Of a DNA stretch of 64,000 nt, positions 63,909 to 64,000 are shown one piece after another. The position numbers and the translations under genes were made by a program. Origin of the DNA: Paracnuella aquatica (GTDB lineage: Bacteria; Bacteroidota; Bacteroidia; Chitinophagales; Chitinophagaceae); contig NZ_QOWJ01000017.1 of NCBI RefSeq assembly GCF_003332885.2, forward strand, positions 1-64,000. Direction: 5' to 3'. Under the pieces are notes generated by a model that saw only the letters and a list, made by a program, of their open reading frames with translations, was not told the origin of the DNA and did no database searches. The stretch's first letter is position 1, and every line of letters begins with the position of its first letter.

Positions 63909-64000
63909 ATGAAACAATTACTGGTAGTATTACTGATACTAACAGTTCCTTTCATATCCTTTGCTCAACCGATAAAGGGAAAAATAACCAATGATACAGG
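63909..64000 (+). CDS. Start of a TonB-dependent receptor (cut by window end)
   Basis: Only the first 30 codons are present. The signal peptide MKQLLVVLLILTVPFISFAQ is followed by PIKGKITNDTG, the opening of a carboxypeptidase-regulatory-like domain as in Bacteroidota TonB-dependent receptors. The start lies 11 bp after the HMA gene stop, suggesting co-transcription. Confidence 0.7.
   Translation, partial: MKQLLVVLLILTVPFISFAQPIKGKITNDT

Noticed and set aside
1-64000. CRISPR arrays, rRNA operons, complete insertion sequences
   Set aside because: None seen: no regularly spaced repeats, no rRNA-like sequence and no transposase gene were found on reading both strands.

Overview
The window looks like a piece of a Bacteroidota chromosome, most likely from the Chitinophagaceae or a close relative. 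The evidence is a SusC/SusD pair, SPII lipoproteins with short lipoboxes, TAnnTTTG-type -7 promoter elements, and integrase and mobilization proteins of Bacteroidota type. The family-level assignment is an inference. Base composition is moderate in the left half and visibly more AT-rich in parts of the right half (about 37-42.5 kb and 58-64 kb).

Left half (1-35.2 kb), core chromosome. It starts with metG (minus), two overlapping S66 LD-carboxypeptidase paralogues, an ABC-2 exporter pair, an exported S1/P1-nuclease/phospholipase C-like protein and a COG2509-type FAD dehydrogenase. A beta-mannan polysaccharide utilization locus then runs from an AraC regulator (10.9 kb) to 31.2 kb: SusC, SusD, two IPT/TIG surface lipoproteins, a bimodular GH5-GH26 mannanase, two more GH26 lipoproteins, a GH3 enzyme, a GPH-type sugar symporter, a GH130 mannosylglucose phosphorylase and a cellobiose 2-epimerase. 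Together these give extracellular cutting of mannan, import of mannobiose, epimerization to mannosyl-glucose and phosphorolysis. A split 5'-nucleotidase (C-terminal domain gene before the N-terminal domain gene), dnaA with two facing DnaA-box-like sites, and tRNA-Ser(GCT) and tRNA-Pro(TGG) follow.

Right half (35.2-64 kb), apparent integrative mobile element next to tRNA-Pro. A tyrosine recombinase lacking the first catalytic Arg opens it. Next come two putative defence modules: an MBL-fold protein plus a trypsin-like-protease/STAND NTPase (similar in composition to AVAST type 1), and a 1524-residue sacsin/HSP90-like ATPase with a DUF3883 nuclease-like C-terminus. The mobilization and maintenance module follows: coupling protein, relaxase, MobC-like protein, toprim primase-like protein, RadC-like, an orphan MutS domain I, DUF932, SSB and GIY-YIG. 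A long nested palindrome and a near-perfect 35-bp palindrome flank parts of this module. After a 1.1-kb gene-poor stretch comes a sulfur/metal cargo region: MFS transporter, rhodanese-persulfide dioxygenase fusion, CRP/FNR regulator with a CRP-like box, nucleoside phosphorylase, exported rhodanese, gene relics, a Cys-rich exported protein, an HMA-domain protein and the start of a TonB-dependent receptor. No right end of the element is seen, so it probably extends past the window.
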